A DNA stretch of 64,000 nucleotides, taken from contig NZ_CP023315.3 in the NCBI RefSeq assembly GCF_002310375.3, positions 3,534,001 through 3,598,000 of the forward strand. The letters run 5' to 3'. The notes below the pieces were generated by a model. That model was not told where the DNA came from. It saw only the letters and a list, made by a program, of their open reading frames with translations, and did no database searches. The position numbers and the translations under genes are program-made. Source of the DNA: Caulobacter vibrioides. GTDB taxonomy: Bacteria > Pseudomonadota > Alphaproteobacteria > Caulobacterales > Caulobacteraceae. This document shows, piece after piece, positions 9,157 through 18,553 of this stretch (position 1 is its first letter; each line of letters begins with the position of its first letter).

Positions 9157-9469
9157 CCGGCTTCGGCTTCATGTCTTCGGACAACCGCTTGACGCAGAGC
9201 ACGCCCAGCTCGTCGCGATAGCGCACCCACCAGGTCTTTCCCGGCCGAGCGAGCGCTGTCACCGGCTGATAGTCAGCGGCGTCGAGATGCACAGCGTCGG
9301 CGATGACGCCCGTGCGGCTGACAAACCCGTCTATCGTCTCCTCGACCCAGTCACGCCGCACCGCGCCGCGAACCGTGCGCCAGCCGCCCGAGGGCGGGCA
9401 GACTTCCAGATCGGACCAGAGGTGATCGCGAACGGCGTTCGCGACGCGGGCGGCGTGCTCAGGTCGCAT
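9098..9469 (-). CDS. Head-tail connector/joining protein
   Basis: 123 aa, starting with an ATG that shares its last base with the upstream stop. It corresponds in position to 59753-60097 of the second prophage, between the coiled-coil head gene and the DUF6441-like gene, where lambda-type phages encode gpFII-like joining proteins. No diagnostic motif is seen. A palindrome copy near its start is read as ANAVRD. Confidence 0.45.
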   Translation of the reverse strand: MRPEHAARVANAVRDHLWSDLEVCPPSGGWRTVRGAVRRDWVEETIDGFVSRTGVIADAVHLDAADYQPVTALARPGKTWWVRYRDELGVLCVKRLSEDMKPKPGGRFLWGPLAMPDREDVVP

Positions 9470-10029
9470 CAGAGATGCACGATCTCTTGCCGAGCGTTTT
9501 CAACCTCGGCGACCGTGGCTTGCCGGATCTTGCCCGCGGCAAGCCACTTGGCGGCCTTAGTCGCGCCGACCGTGATGATCCGCCCCCGCGCCAGATCCTC
9601 GATCTTCGAGGTCTGCAACACGTAGTGACCATCAGCGGGACGCGACGCCGTGCGACGGGGCGCGGGCGCGCCGGCCTCCGAAAGCTTGGCGTCCAGCTCG
9701 GTGATGACATCGCGCGCCGACGCCAGATCGCGGCCGCGCTCAGCGACGAGATCGCCAAGACGAACGACCTCCTGCTTCAGCTCGCCGATCGCAGTCGCGC
9801 CGGCCGATAGCGCTTCGTCGCGCTCCTTGGTCACAGTTTCAAGCTTGGAGGTCAGCTCGCCGATCTCGGCCTGCAGAGTCTCGACGTGAGCGTTGGCAGC
9901 GGCCAAAGCGACGCCTGGATCAGCCTGATCCGCCAACAGATCGGGCGCGTCGGACTTGCCGCCCGAGCCCTTGTCGGCCGCCATCAGGGCCATGGCGGAC
10001 ACCGCCGCCATCATGTGAAGCGAGCGCAT
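9469..10029 (-). CDS. Head-associated coiled-coil protein with hydrophobic N-terminus
   Basis: 186 aa. Residues 1-18 are a short hydrophobic, Met/Ala-rich segment followed by Asp and GSGG. Residues about 45-120 form a predicted coiled coil, and about 130-186 a compact C-terminal domain. The protein at 60101-60727 in the second prophage has the same start (MR, then AAVSA, hydrophobic, then GSG) and the same three-part build. The position corresponds to lambda FI, which helps DNA packaging, but a signal-like N-terminus on a capsid-module protein is unusual. Function unknown. Confidence 0.55.
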   Translation of the reverse strand: MRSLHMMAAVSAMALMAADKGSGGKSDAPDLLADQADPGVALAAANAHVETLQAEIGELTSKLETVTKERDEALSAGATAIGELKQEVVRLGDLVAERGRDLASARDVITELDAKLSEAGAPAPRRTASRPADGHYVLQTSKIEDLARGRIITVGATKAAKWLAAGKIRQATVAEVENARQEIVHL

Positions 10030-10053
10030 GCTTCGCCTCCTTCAGAAAAGGTG

Positions 10054-10086
10054 AAAAGACCCGCCGCCCGGATTGCCGGGCGGCGG
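10054..10086 (-). terminator. Intrinsic terminator after the capsid gene
   Basis: Perfect 11-bp GC stem (10061-10071 with 10076-10086) and a 4-base loop. Read on the minus strand it is followed by GTCTTTTC. It lies between the major capsid stop (10103) and the next gene, so it probably trims or attenuates transcription after the most highly expressed gene. Confidence 0.65.
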
Positions 10087-10102
10087 CAGGCGGGAGGAAG
10101 CG

Positions 10103-11128
10103 TTAGCCGGGATCGGCGGCGGAGCTGGCCTTGAACAGCACCTCGGGACGGGTGCAGATGTTCAGCGGGTTCGACTGCGCCTCGAGGTCGATCTGCTTCT
10201 CGCCGGTCTTATCCAGCGAGGCCATGGCGTAGCGCGGCAGGCCGATCCGGTTGACGGCGCTGAACCAAGGCGCCGGCGCGAACACCGTCTGGAACAGCTT
10301 GGGCACGCCCAGCGGAATGAAGCGGGCTTCATCCGGAGCGATCTCGACATCGCCGTAGCCGGGATACTGCTCGAACACCGCGCCGCCATAGCGGAAGATG
10401 TCCAGAGCGTCGCTGCCGCGCAGATCGGCCGCTTCCTGCTGCGCCAGATAGGTTTCGCGCATTTCGGGATGGTTCGAGGCGTCGCGGAAGAAATCCTCGC
10501 CGCACATGATGTGGACGCCTCGCACGGCGCTGTTCTTCAGAGCGCGCCGCATGTTGTTCTTCACGTCGCCGATCAGGCCGCGAATGCGACCGCCGTCGGC
10601 TTCAGCCCAGGCGGCGCCCAGATCGAAGTAGACCGTGTCCGGCTCGGCGATGCCGAACTCGTCGAAGTAGTCGTAGATGACCGAACCATCGGCATCGAGC
10701 ACCACGCCCTGGATGGCGCCGAGGCGGTGATATTCCAGGGTGTTGTCCAGCGACATCGCCATGTTCTGGTTCTTCTCGCCGCGAACCTGCTGCACGCCGA
10801 CCAGGTCGCTTTCCGAACCGAAGGCGCGAACGTCCTGGACTTCATCGGCCAGGATCTCGTCAGTGACCGAGATGTGCGGGATGCGGAACTCGCGACCTTC
10901 GCGCTTGTTGGTCGACATCGGCGTACCGGGCGCACCGCGCGGGCTGGTCGGCACGATCTGGAGCGTCGAGCCCTTCTTCTCGATGAAGATCGACGTCGTT
11001 CGCACGCCGCGCTCTTCGAAGATGCCCAGCTCGGCGAAGCGCTGCGGAGGCGTTTCGCTTTCGTTGATGGCGGCAGTCAGGTCCATCATGGTGAACAGGC
11101 TGCTGCGGAACACGTTGACCAAGGACAT
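10103..11128 (-). CDS. Major capsid protein, lambda gpE family
   Basis: 341 aa, the length of lambda gpE. It starts MSLVNVFRSSLFTMMDLTAA and contains the TAAINESETPPQR and FGIAEPDTVYFDLGAAW stretches typical of the gpE family. It lies directly downstream of a lambda gpD-type decoration gene, in the order protease-decoration-capsid as in lambda. It forms the icosahedral shell. A terminator follows it. The second prophage uses a quite different capsid (fused to its protease). Confidence 0.9.
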   Translation of the reverse strand: MSLVNVFRSSLFTMMDLTAAINESETPPQRFAELGIFEERGVRTTSIFIEKKGSTLQIVPTSPRGAPGTPMSTNKREGREFRIPHISVTDEILADEVQDVRAFGSESDLVGVQQVRGEKNQNMAMSLDNTLEYHRLGAIQGVVLDADGSVIYDYFDEFGIAEPDTVYFDLGAAWAEADGGRIRGLIGDVKNNMRRALKNSAVRGVHIMCGEDFFRDASNHPEMRETYLAQQEAADLRGSDALDIFRYGGAVFEQYPGYGDVEIAPDEARFIPLGVPKLFQTVFAPAPWFSAVNRIGLPRYAMASLDKTGEKQIDLEAQSNPLNICTRPEVLFKASSAADPG

Positions 11129-11191
11129 GGTCGAACCTTTCTGTGAAATGTGGGTCTTGGCCGACGCGGTCCCGCGAGGCCGATGGATGGC

Positions 11192-11211
11192 AGGCCCGCC
11201 TTAGCGGGCCT
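11192..11211. other. Short hairpin between decoration and capsid genes
   Basis: 8-bp perfect stem with a 4-base loop overlapping the stop codon of the decoration gene. No T-run follows on the minus strand, so it is more likely an mRNA-stability or attenuator element than a terminator. Confidence 0.35.
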
Positions 11212-11863
11212 TGACGCCCTGGGTTCGCAGGCTGGCCAGGGCGGCGTTCTTCTGGTTGGTGGTGTGACCGTTCCACGCCAGGAGGGCGGCCTTGACCTCG
11301 CAGTTGAGGTTGTGGACGACGGCTTTCTGGGTCACGCCGACGGCGGTCTTCACGGGCGCGAACAGGATCGCGGTAGCGACCTGGGTGCCATCGGTCGCCG
11401 CAGGATCATGAGGCTTGTACTGACCTTCGTTGACGTGCGCCGCGTCCGCGACCAGCATCGTCCAGGCGTCGCCGGCGACGTAGTCGGTCGCGCCATCCGG
11501 GAAGGTCCCGCTGAGGCCGCCGATATTGAAGGCCGCGCCGACGACGCCATGCCCGATATCGACACCGCCGGGATCGGAGATCACGAACGACCCGGCGTTG
11601 GCGGCCGGTTCGATGATCCGCATCTTGTAGGCCCCGATCGGCGTGCCGACCGCGACTGTGATGGTCGGCGCCGCGCCGTTGCCGGTATTGCCAGCCTCGG
11701 CCGTGAGCGTGGCGGTGAGAGCGCCGATCGTCACCTGCCCCAGAACCTGCCCAGCCAGCAGATCCTGGTTGGGCGCGATGACGATGGTGTCTCGGCTCAG
11801 CGCACCGGGCGCTTCCGAGATGATGTGTTCGCCGGCAGAGCGGCGTTCGGTCATGACGGACAT
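11201..11863 (-). CDS. Head decoration protein, lambda gpD family
   Basis: 220 aa. The C-terminal part (about 155-205: ATAILFAPVKTAVGVTQKAV followed by AALLAWNG) and the N-terminal HIISEAPGALSRDTIVIA are typical of gpD-like capsid-stabilising proteins. It is longer than lambda gpD (110 aa) because of an inserted central domain with Gly/Ala-rich beta character. Trimers of this family cement the expanded capsid. It lies between the protease/scaffold and capsid genes. Confidence 0.85.
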   Translation of the reverse strand: MSVMTERRSAGEHIISEAPGALSRDTIVIAPNQDLLAGQVLGQVTIGALTATLTAEAGNTGNGAAPTITVAVGTPIGAYKMRIIEPAANAGSFVISDPGGVDIGHGVVGAAFNIGGLSGTFPDGATDYVAGDAWTMLVADAAHVNEGQYKPHDPAATDGTQVATAILFAPVKTAVGVTQKAVVHNLNCEVKAALLAWNGHTTNQKNAALASLRTQGVKAR

Positions 11864-11969
11864 GACGCGGTCTCCTCAAGAGGGGCCGGATAGCCGGCGA
11901 TTTTTCGGGGGAGGATTGCGAGCGAACCCGGCTCGCAACGGGTCGGGACGCCTAGCGCCCGCTCGGGCG

Positions 11970-13451
11970 CTAGGCGGCGCGCGAGGTCGACGCCTTACGG
12001 CGGCGATAGATGGCCTCAGGATCGAGGCGCTTGGTCAGAGCGGCGTCGAGCGTGCCGCCGCTCGGAGCCAGGTTCGGGTCGCGAACACGATCGGCGAGGC
12101 CGGTCTCCTTGCCCGCCGAAGCCAGCAGCTCCTTGGCGGCCGCAACCGTCATGCCCGGTTGGAAGGCCAGCTTCTTGGCCAGCTTCTCGCGACCACGCGC
12201 TTCAGGCAGGTCGAGCACAGCCTGGGCGACCTTGGCGTTGACCTTGGCGGCCGGCTCGTCTTCGCCGCCTTCAGCCTCGGCCTCATCCTCGACCTCGGTG
12301 TCATCGGCCTGGTCTTCGCCCTCGGGCGCAGCGTCTTCGCCATCTTCGGGCATTTCGGCCATGGCGGCCCGGATCTGATCATTGTTGAGGCCGGCCTTTT
12401 TCAAGCCAGCCAGGACTTCACTGCGCTTCACGTCAGTCTCCTTCGCGGGGGATAGAGCCCCGGGCGCCTTGGCGGGCGGGGCAGGGGAAATCGGGGTCGC
12501 AAGCGAGGCCTTCAGGGCCTCAAACGCCTCGCGCTCGGTCATCACGGCGTCGATCAGCCCGACCTTGAGCGCCGAATAGGCCGGATCGTCGCTGTCGCCG
12601 TAGAAGCAGCCGGCCTGGGTGCCGATCACGACCTCTTCGGTCAGGTTTTCGCGGCCCTTGAGCACGTCGGCGACGAACCAGCGGCCGCACTGCTGCACAT
12701 CCGCGTTCAAATCAGTCTTCGCCGTCTCCGAGAGCGGCTCGTCCCAAGCGCCATCGGTCTTTTTCAGGCCGAACTTGAACTTGGTGATGGTGAGACCGTC
12801 GGCAGAGAGACCCTTGCTCGCCTCACAGTGGCCAATGACCGCGCCGATCGATCCGACGCCGCTCTCGCGGGCGGCGACAACATGATCACCTTGGGCGACG
12901 ATCCAGTACGCCGCCGAATAGGCCCGCTCGCAGAAAAACCAGATGGGCTTGCCGCCCGCCTTGGCGCGATTTTCTCGAAGAAACTTGGCGAGCTGCGGCA
13001 AACCAGCAGCGGCAATACCGCCATTGCAGCGGATGCGCCCAAAGACAGCCCGCACATTCGCGTCGGCGGCCATCTCCTCGAACGCCATCAGCAGGGTGTC
13101 ATAGCCGTGATACCAGCAGTCGCCCCAGCCAAAGCCCTCTTCCATCAGCGGGCCATCGACTTCAATGACACCGACGCCATCCTTCAGCGCCCAGCCAAAG
13201 CCGATGTGCTCAGGCTCACCCATCCAGCGCGGCAGGGCGACCATCGGCTCGGTGACGCACGCGCCATCGTGCTCGGCGGAAGCCTCGGCGCGGAAAAGGC
13301 GGCGCGCGCCGCCGATGAACGCCGATAGAGCCGAACGCCGTTCGCCGGTCGCCACCACGCCCAGCATCTGGGCATAGGGCAGCACCGAGCTTTCGAGCAT
13401 CAGCAATGGTCGGCCGGTCAGCTCGGCCGCCAGAAGAGCGGGATTGCGCAT
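11970..13451 (-). CDS. S49-family prohead protease with C-terminal scaffold
   Basis: 493 aa. Residues about 80-310 are an SppA/S49-type serine protease: YSAAYWIVAQGD around residue 178 carries the candidate nucleophile Ser179, and SGVGSIGAVIGH follows. Residues about 315-430 are acidic and Ala/Glu-rich, like the lambda C-Nu3 scaffold region. An internal ATG opening the scaffold part (for example MEVKRSEVL-like codons near 12,430) could give a separate scaffold. The protein cleaves itself and scaffold during prohead maturation. A palindrome copy is read as GERRSA. Confidence 0.85.
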   Translation of the reverse strand: MRNPALLAAELTGRPLLMLESSVLPYAQMLGVVATGERRSALSAFIGGARRLFRAEASAEHDGACVTEPMVALPRWMGEPEHIGFGWALKDGVGVIEVDGPLMEEGFGWGDCWYHGYDTLLMAFEEMAADANVRAVFGRIRCNGGIAAAGLPQLAKFLRENRAKAGGKPIWFFCERAYSAAYWIVAQGDHVVAARESGVGSIGAVIGHCEASKGLSADGLTITKFKFGLKKTDGAWDEPLSETAKTDLNADVQQCGRWFVADVLKGRENLTEEVVIGTQAGCFYGDSDDPAYSALKVGLIDAVMTEREAFEALKASLATPISPAPPAKAPGALSPAKETDVKRSEVLAGLKKAGLNNDQIRAAMAEMPEDGEDAAPEGEDQADDTEVEDEAEAEGGEDEPAAKVNAKVAQAVLDLPEARGREKLAKKLAFQPGMTVAAAKELLASAGKETGLADRVRDPNLAPSGGTLDAALTKRLDPEAIYRRRKASTSRAA

Positions 13452-13462
13452 TTGAGGTGTCC

Positions 13463-15082
13463 CTAGGGGTTTGGCTTGTCGTCTTCAGACGTGCCCCGCA
13501 TCGCCATCATGGCGGCCAGGGCGGGAGGGGTCAGACCAGCGTCGTGCCACATCCCCTTTTGACGCTTCAGGCCCGCGAGGTTCAGGTCGAAGTCGATACC
13601 CTGCTCGGCCGCGACATCTTCCCAGTTGTTGAAGCCCGCCTCGACTTGCAGGATCGCACCGGCGGGCTCCTTGACCGGATCGACCCAGCCCCGTGCCGGA
13701 CCCAGCCAACGGCCGCGCAGATAGGCGGCGGGACGCTCATAGAGGTCCTCCCAGGTCGCACCGTTGGGAAGTTCGATCTTGCCTTGGTCGATGCCATCCT
13801 CGGTGACGGCGAGCAGCCACGGCGTAGCCACCATCATCGCCACCATCGAGCGCTGGCGTTGGATGCCGCGCCAGACCTCGATCAGCGCCGCGCGCGCCGA
13901 GGAATAGTTCACCTTCGACCAGTCCATGGCGATCTGCTCGTAGGTGATGCCCAGCGACGAGGCGATCGACCGCAGGAAGACGGTCGTAAAGCTTTCGAAC
14001 GCGACCGTTTCACGCGGCGTCGTGAGGAACTTCAGCTCGTCGCCCGGGAACAGGTGCTGGATCCTCGCACCGGCAAGGCGCGGATCGGCGGTCTCGTAGA
14101 ATTTTTGCCGCAGATCCTGGTAGCCGGCGGTCGCCGACGACATCAGGTGATCTTGAGCGACGGCCGGATCGAAGCTTGAAACGATCGTCCCCGCGAACAG
14201 AGAGTTGATCGTGCTGTTGGCCAGCTCGTTGTCAGTGAGCCGCGACGCACCCTTGAAGCGCGCCAGCCCAGCCACCAGACGGGAGACACCGCGCGACTGG
14301 CCAGGCCGACGCTTTTCGAACAGGTGAGTGACCTTGGGCCGACCGTACGGCTCGTTGCGCTCGACCCGCTCCCAAGTCATGGACTTAGATGTCGAGCCTA
14401 GAACATCACCAGGGTGGGCGTTGCGGAAGTGGTAGGCGATCGGGGCGTTGTAGCGGTCCTTCTCGACGCCACCGCGAATATGATCATCGTCAGCGACGCC
14501 ATTGGGGTTGGATAGACGGTCGCTGTCCAGGACCTGGACGCAGGTTCGGAAACCCCAGCCCGGCCGCTCGCGCATGCGCAAAACAGAGACACCGTCGCCC
14601 GTGACCTCCGCCTCCATCACTTGAAGGTAGAGCAGCCATGATGCGGTCAGTGTGTCCTCAGCGTCGCACCGACACAGCGGATCTTCACCCCAGAGCCGGT
14701 AGTTGCTTTCGATCTGCGACCCGAGCGTTTGAGCCTGTTCTTCGGTGATGCCCAAGGCTTGCGCATCAGGCCGGATAATCGGCCGCCAGCCCGCGCCGAC
14801 CAGCATGTCAAGTTTGCGATCGACGCCGCCCTGAGCCCAGGGCTCGTTCTGCATCAGCTCGCGCGTGCGCGCGACCGCCAGGTCTCGTGACCAGAGCCAA
14901 CTCGCGTCGGCCGATTGCTGCGACGGCAGCCATCCGCCGACATCCTGACCACGCGTCTGGCCGGCCTTGTAGCCGACATTGAACGACAGGTCGGTGCCCT
15001 CGCGGTTAGCCATGGCGCGGACGGCGGCGCCGATCCCTTGCGGAAGCGGGGAGCCCGTCGGGCCGAGAAGTTGCCGATCCAT
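13463..15082 (-). CDS. Portal protein, lambda gpB family
   Basis: 539 aa from the ATG at 15082, which begins 2 bp after the small upstream gene's stop; an upstream in-frame ATG at 15136 would lie inside that gene. It carries the family hallmark VNYSSARAALIEVWRGIQ at roughly residues 395-415 and many Trp/Arg-rich conserved segments. It forms the dodecameric ring at one capsid vertex through which terminase pumps DNA. It is closely followed by the protease gene (11 bp). Confidence 0.9.
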   Translation of the reverse strand: MDRQLLGPTGSPLPQGIGAAVRAMANREGTDLSFNVGYKAGQTRGQDVGGWLPSQQSADASWLWSRDLAVARTRELMQNEPWAQGGVDRKLDMLVGAGWRPIIRPDAQALGITEEQAQTLGSQIESNYRLWGEDPLCRCDAEDTLTASWLLYLQVMEAEVTGDGVSVLRMRERPGWGFRTCVQVLDSDRLSNPNGVADDDHIRGGVEKDRYNAPIAYHFRNAHPGDVLGSTSKSMTWERVERNEPYGRPKVTHLFEKRRPGQSRGVSRLVAGLARFKGASRLTDNELANSTINSLFAGTIVSSFDPAVAQDHLMSSATAGYQDLRQKFYETADPRLAGARIQHLFPGDELKFLTTPRETVAFESFTTVFLRSIASSLGITYEQIAMDWSKVNYSSARAALIEVWRGIQRQRSMVAMMVATPWLLAVTEDGIDQGKIELPNGATWEDLYERPAAYLRGRWLGPARGWVDPVKEPAGAILQVEAGFNNWEDVAAEQGIDFDLNLAGLKRQKGMWHDAGLTPPALAAMMAMRGTSEDDKPNP

Positions 15083-15083
15083 A

Positions 15084-15332
15084 CTAGGCCCCGAACGTCG
15101 GCGTAATCGCGCCGCCGCTGACGACGCCGCCACCAAGGCGATTGACGATCGAGCGCGCCTCGAAGATCGCCCGGGACAGTTCCTGCATCGAAACCGGATC
15201 GGCGTATTCGACGCCGCCGACCTCGTACTTCACCGACTTGACCTGGACGCCCTTGAAGCGGTCAAGCTCCGCAGCCTCCAGCGCGGCCAACCGGGCTGTC
15301 GCCAGTTCCAGATTTTCGAGCCAGTTGGCCAT
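15084..15332 (-). CDS. Small head-tail joining protein (gpW-like)
   Basis: 82 aa from the ATG at 15332 (TGATG overlap with the terminase stop). MANWLENLELATARLAALEA and a C-terminal VSMQELSRAIFEARSIVN segment match the size, helix pattern and position (terminase-W-portal) of gpW-like proteins, which attach to the portal before tail joining. Confidence is moderate because the family is small and divergent. Confidence 0.7.
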   Translation of the reverse strand: MANWLENLELATARLAALEAAELDRFKGVQVKSVKYEVGGVEYADPVSMQELSRAIFEARSIVNRLGGGVVSGGAITPTFGA

Positions 15333-17548
15333 CAGGTTCCTCTCATGTCGCGTGCAAGCTTGAGCAGCGGGTGGACGTTGTCGACGGGATCGCCGGCAGG
15401 CGCCGAACGGCGTTCGGGAGCCGCGGCAGGCGTGTTCGTGGGTGGCAGGGCCGGAGCGGCTGACCACAGACCCTCGAGCGGTAGCTGCCCTTCACGCGAC
15501 GGCTCTCGCCGCCGATCCGCGATCAGCCGCTTCCAGTCTTCCTCGGTCATCACGTCGGGCAGGAACGACCAGGCGATCGCGTGGCAGTAGACGGCCATGT
15601 CCAACTGCTCGTTGCGGACACCCTTGACCGGTTCCCAGATCTCGTACTTCCGAGGCGGCTTTTTCGACGGGTCCGGCGGCAGCAGCACTTCGGCCGTCAT
15701 CTGCTGGAAATCCAGCTCAGAGGCTGTGCCCTCTAGCGTCACTGATCCGGACAGATGCTCGCCAAGCTCGACACCGGCCAGGGTTTGGGCCAGGCCGAAG
15801 TAGATTTCCTTTTTGATATTGTGCGTGCCGACCAGATAGAGTTGGACCTCGCCGACAACGCGGCGTCCAACCTTGGCCTTTCGGCGGGTACCGGCCTCAA
15901 TGGGGAAGACCTGCTTCTGTTCTTTCTCGGACGCGCCCTTCAGCGCCATCACGTTCGGGCGGCCCATGCAGAACACGTAGGCTCGGTTCGTGTGGTGCCC
16001 GCCCGTATCGACGCCCACGCGGTCAAAACCGATCGGCCGACAAGCGTCGCCTTCATAGGTTCGCTTGGTGATGTCGGCTAGCTCTGACCAAGCTCTGGGA
16101 TCAATCGGCGGGATCGGGATGATCCCGCTGTCGATCCGTGCGTAACGCCTTCCCTTGGCGCCCTCGGGCAGCGGACCCGAGGGACCAACTACCCAGACCG
16201 CCCATTCAATTCGGTCACCTTGAAGGTCGACGCCCAAGAAGACCGTCCAAGCCCAGGGCGGGATGCGCCCGCGCTCGACCATCGCGATGGCCGCCGCCTC
16301 GGCGCGCTTCTCGTAGAGGCGCGCGGTCGCGGGTCGATCGTAAGCCGCCTCGAACGGCAGCCCGAGCACCTGCTGCCAGAACGTGACCAGGGCCTCGGGA
16401 TCATCGGACTTCATCGCCTCGTCGAACTCGACGAAGATCCGCGACCAGGTCGTGAACGGCGAATAGGCCTGCCAGATACCGTCGAAGGACGGGTCGCGCC
16501 CCTCGAGGAGGGCGCCCTGACAGTCCGGACCCCGGCGGCCTAGCCAGTATTCCCACGCGCCGTGTTCGATGCAGGGCGGCGGCGGGATGTTCGGATGTTC
16601 AAGATCCGGTGTGCCGTCCGACCTCTGGTGCTGAAAGCAAGCCAGCCAACCTCCGTTTCCGGCGTCGGCCTGGTCCAGCATCCAGCGCTTATGCTCGTGG
16701 CCGATAGACTGGCCGCAACTGTTCGATTGGCAGATGAAGAACGGTCGTCCGCCCTCGAACTGCATGTTCTCCCAAAGCAGGAGCTGCTTGGCGTTACAGT
16801 GCGGGCAGGGAACGTAGTACTTTTCGTGCGTACGCCGTTCGATCTCGACCGTGACTGGGCAGTCGCCGACGAACTTGGGCGTGCCGCCACCCAACTCCTT
16901 GGCGTCATCGCCCCAGGCCAGTGTCCGGGTCCGGGCCTGACGGATCGGCGAACCCCGGCCGCCGACATCGCGAGGATAGGACGAGGGCTCTTCGAAGATC
17001 AGCAGGCCGATGTCGGACTGCTGAAGCTGGGCTTCGGAACCGGCGTTCGCGATCTTGAGGAAGCCGCCGCGAAACCGCTTGTGGTACTTGGTCGAGCTGT
17101 TCTCGGCCCCGGCCTTCACGGCCATGATCTTCAGACCGACCTTGGGCGAGGCCCGGATGTTCGGCGAGAAGACTTCCTTCTCGAAGTCCTTCTGCTTTTG
17201 ATCGCTAGCGCAAACGACCATGGCCGAACGCGGCGCGGTGTCGATGCAGTGCATCGCCGAGTTTAGGAAGACCTGCGTCTTTCCGGTCTTTGCCGACCAT
17301 CGCAGCCAGACCGATCCGCAAGGATGATCGACGCCGCTGACGTCCATCGGCCGCCGCATGTACGGCGCGACGCTGGTCTTCCACCGGCCGGTGATCCTCG
17401 CGCCAGACTCTGGCGAGATGTACCGATACTCGTCGGACCAGACCGAGACGGTTTGTTCGACTGGCGGCGTCGCGTTGGCGGCGACCGCCGAGAACATCAC
17501 CGCCCACCCGACCGCCAGGCCAGGGAACTGCGATCGAAGCGCGCTCAT
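15332..17548 (-). CDS. Terminase large subunit, GpA family
   Basis: 738 aa. Walker A-like WSAKTGKTQ at about residues 84-92, a Walker B-like LLIFEEP at about 182-188, a Cys-rich zinc-like knuckle (CPHC ... CQSNSC) near 240-280, and the nuclease-domain VGVDTGGH near 510. This is the GpA-type ATP-driven packaging motor and endonuclease, which implies lambda-like cos packaging. The start overlaps the small-subunit stop by 4 bp. A palindrome copy near the C-terminus is read as PERRSA. Confidence 0.9.
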   Translation of the reverse strand: MSALRSQFPGLAVGWAVMFSAVAANATPPVEQTVSVWSDEYRYISPESGARITGRWKTSVAPYMRRPMDVSGVDHPCGSVWLRWSAKTGKTQVFLNSAMHCIDTAPRSAMVVCASDQKQKDFEKEVFSPNIRASPKVGLKIMAVKAGAENSSTKYHKRFRGGFLKIANAGSEAQLQQSDIGLLIFEEPSSYPRDVGGRGSPIRQARTRTLAWGDDAKELGGGTPKFVGDCPVTVEIERRTHEKYYVPCPHCNAKQLLLWENMQFEGGRPFFICQSNSCGQSIGHEHKRWMLDQADAGNGGWLACFQHQRSDGTPDLEHPNIPPPPCIEHGAWEYWLGRRGPDCQGALLEGRDPSFDGIWQAYSPFTTWSRIFVEFDEAMKSDDPEALVTFWQQVLGLPFEAAYDRPATARLYEKRAEAAAIAMVERGRIPPWAWTVFLGVDLQGDRIEWAVWVVGPSGPLPEGAKGRRYARIDSGIIPIPPIDPRAWSELADITKRTYEGDACRPIGFDRVGVDTGGHHTNRAYVFCMGRPNVMALKGASEKEQKQVFPIEAGTRRKAKVGRRVVGEVQLYLVGTHNIKKEIYFGLAQTLAGVELGEHLSGSVTLEGTASELDFQQMTAEVLLPPDPSKKPPRKYEIWEPVKGVRNEQLDMAVYCHAIAWSFLPDVMTEEDWKRLIADRRREPSREGQLPLEGLWSAAPALPPTNTPAAAPERRSAPAGDPVDNVHPLLKLARDMRGT

Positions 17549-18225
17549 GCGACGGCAGCGTTCGCCTTGCCAGCGCGCAGCCGAACCGCGTGCGCGGCGA
17601 GCGTCATCAGCCTATCCAGGGCCTCGCCCGTGCTCTCGTTGCCAGCAGCCAGCGCCTTGCCGATCCGCGTCGCGAAGCGATCCTGACCAACACGGTCGTA
17701 TCGCTTGAGGGCCGCTCGTAGGGTGCGAACCTTCTCAGACGGCAGGCCAAGCTCCGCCGCCAGACGTTCAGCGAAATCGGCGCGAACCTCGACAAACGCG
17801 GCGCGCATCTCGACGATCGCCTCTGCTGCACCGGCGTCGACCTCAGCCACATCGGTCAGCTTACCTTCCTCGGCGGCCTCTTCGCGAAGCTCGCGACGCA
17901 ACTGGACAGCCTTGAGCTGGCGATGCTCGTCCAGCTTGACGGGCTCGTCCCGCGCCGCCGACGTGGGATTGGGCGTCGGCGGCGCGGCCTCGGTGGCGGG
18001 AACGCTATGCAGCGCCTCACCGCTCATCACCGACCGGGTGTAGTTGTTCTTTCGGTGATCGCGCACGGCCTCAAAGTCGACCATGACCTCGCGGCCGACT
18101 TTCCCCAGCTTCAGGCTATGGGCGTCGCAATACCGCGAGAGGGCCGACCGCTCGATGACGTCGCCGGCAGCCGTCAGCAGCTCGGCGGCGCGAGCCACTG
18201 ACACCCGCCCGATAGGACCGGACAT
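17545..18225 (-). CDS. Terminase small subunit-like DNA-binding protein
   Basis: 226 aa, directly upstream of the large terminase with a 4-bp overlap. The N-terminus (about 1-60, RVSVARAAELLTAAGDVIER then ALSRYC) looks like a Nu1-type winged helix. The C-terminal half is helical and Arg/Ala-rich and would mediate oligomerisation and contact with the large subunit. It is expected to recognise cos on the phage DNA. Confidence 0.7.
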   Translation of the reverse strand: MSGPIGRVSVARAAELLTAAGDVIERSALSRYCDAHSLKLGKVGREVMVDFEAVRDHRKNNYTRSVMSGEALHSVPATEAAPPTPNPTSAARDEPVKLDEHRQLKAVQLRRELREEAAEEGKLTDVAEVDAGAAEAIVEMRAAFVEVRADFAERLAAELGLPSEKVRTLRAALKRYDRVGQDRFATRIGKALAAGNESTGEALDRLMTLAAHAVRLRAGKANAAVA

Positions 18226-18553
18226 GTGTGCTCAACCGTGATGAAGGGAAACGTGCAATCCGTGCGCCTTTGCGCGCGGCTCACACAAGAAAGCGAGCGC
18301 GACTTTGAACGCGCCGTATCCCTCAGAGGCCCGGAAGGACCCGCGAAGGTAGGCCGAGGGCCTCGTCAGCGGACGATCCGCCGCGCGATCGGATCGCCGA
18401 TGTTGCCTTTAGGCACGAAAAAGCCCGCACGATCGGACGACCGGCGGGCTTTCAGTCAGGGGAATGGGTGGCCTATACGGCTGCCGCACCCGGCCTCGCT
18501 AGAGCGTGGCCAAGGTGCAGAGCGATTGCCTTAGATGGCTGCCGCACCCGGCC
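18226..18553. other. 328-bp gene-free leader of the structural operon
   Basis: Between the small terminase and NusG-like genes. It holds a minus-strand terminator at 18418-18452 and copy 1 of a 39-bp duplication at 18479-18517. A short plus-strand frame here is not convincing. A late promoter or cos site may lie here but no clear signal could be read by eye. Confidence 0.5.
18418..18452 (-). terminator. Intrinsic terminator between NusG-like gene and terminase operon
   Basis: Perfect 9-bp stem (18420-18428 with 18444-18452) and 15-base loop; on the minus strand the transcript ends GCGGGCTTTTT. It would stop early transcripts before the structural genes unless antiterminated. Confidence 0.7.
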
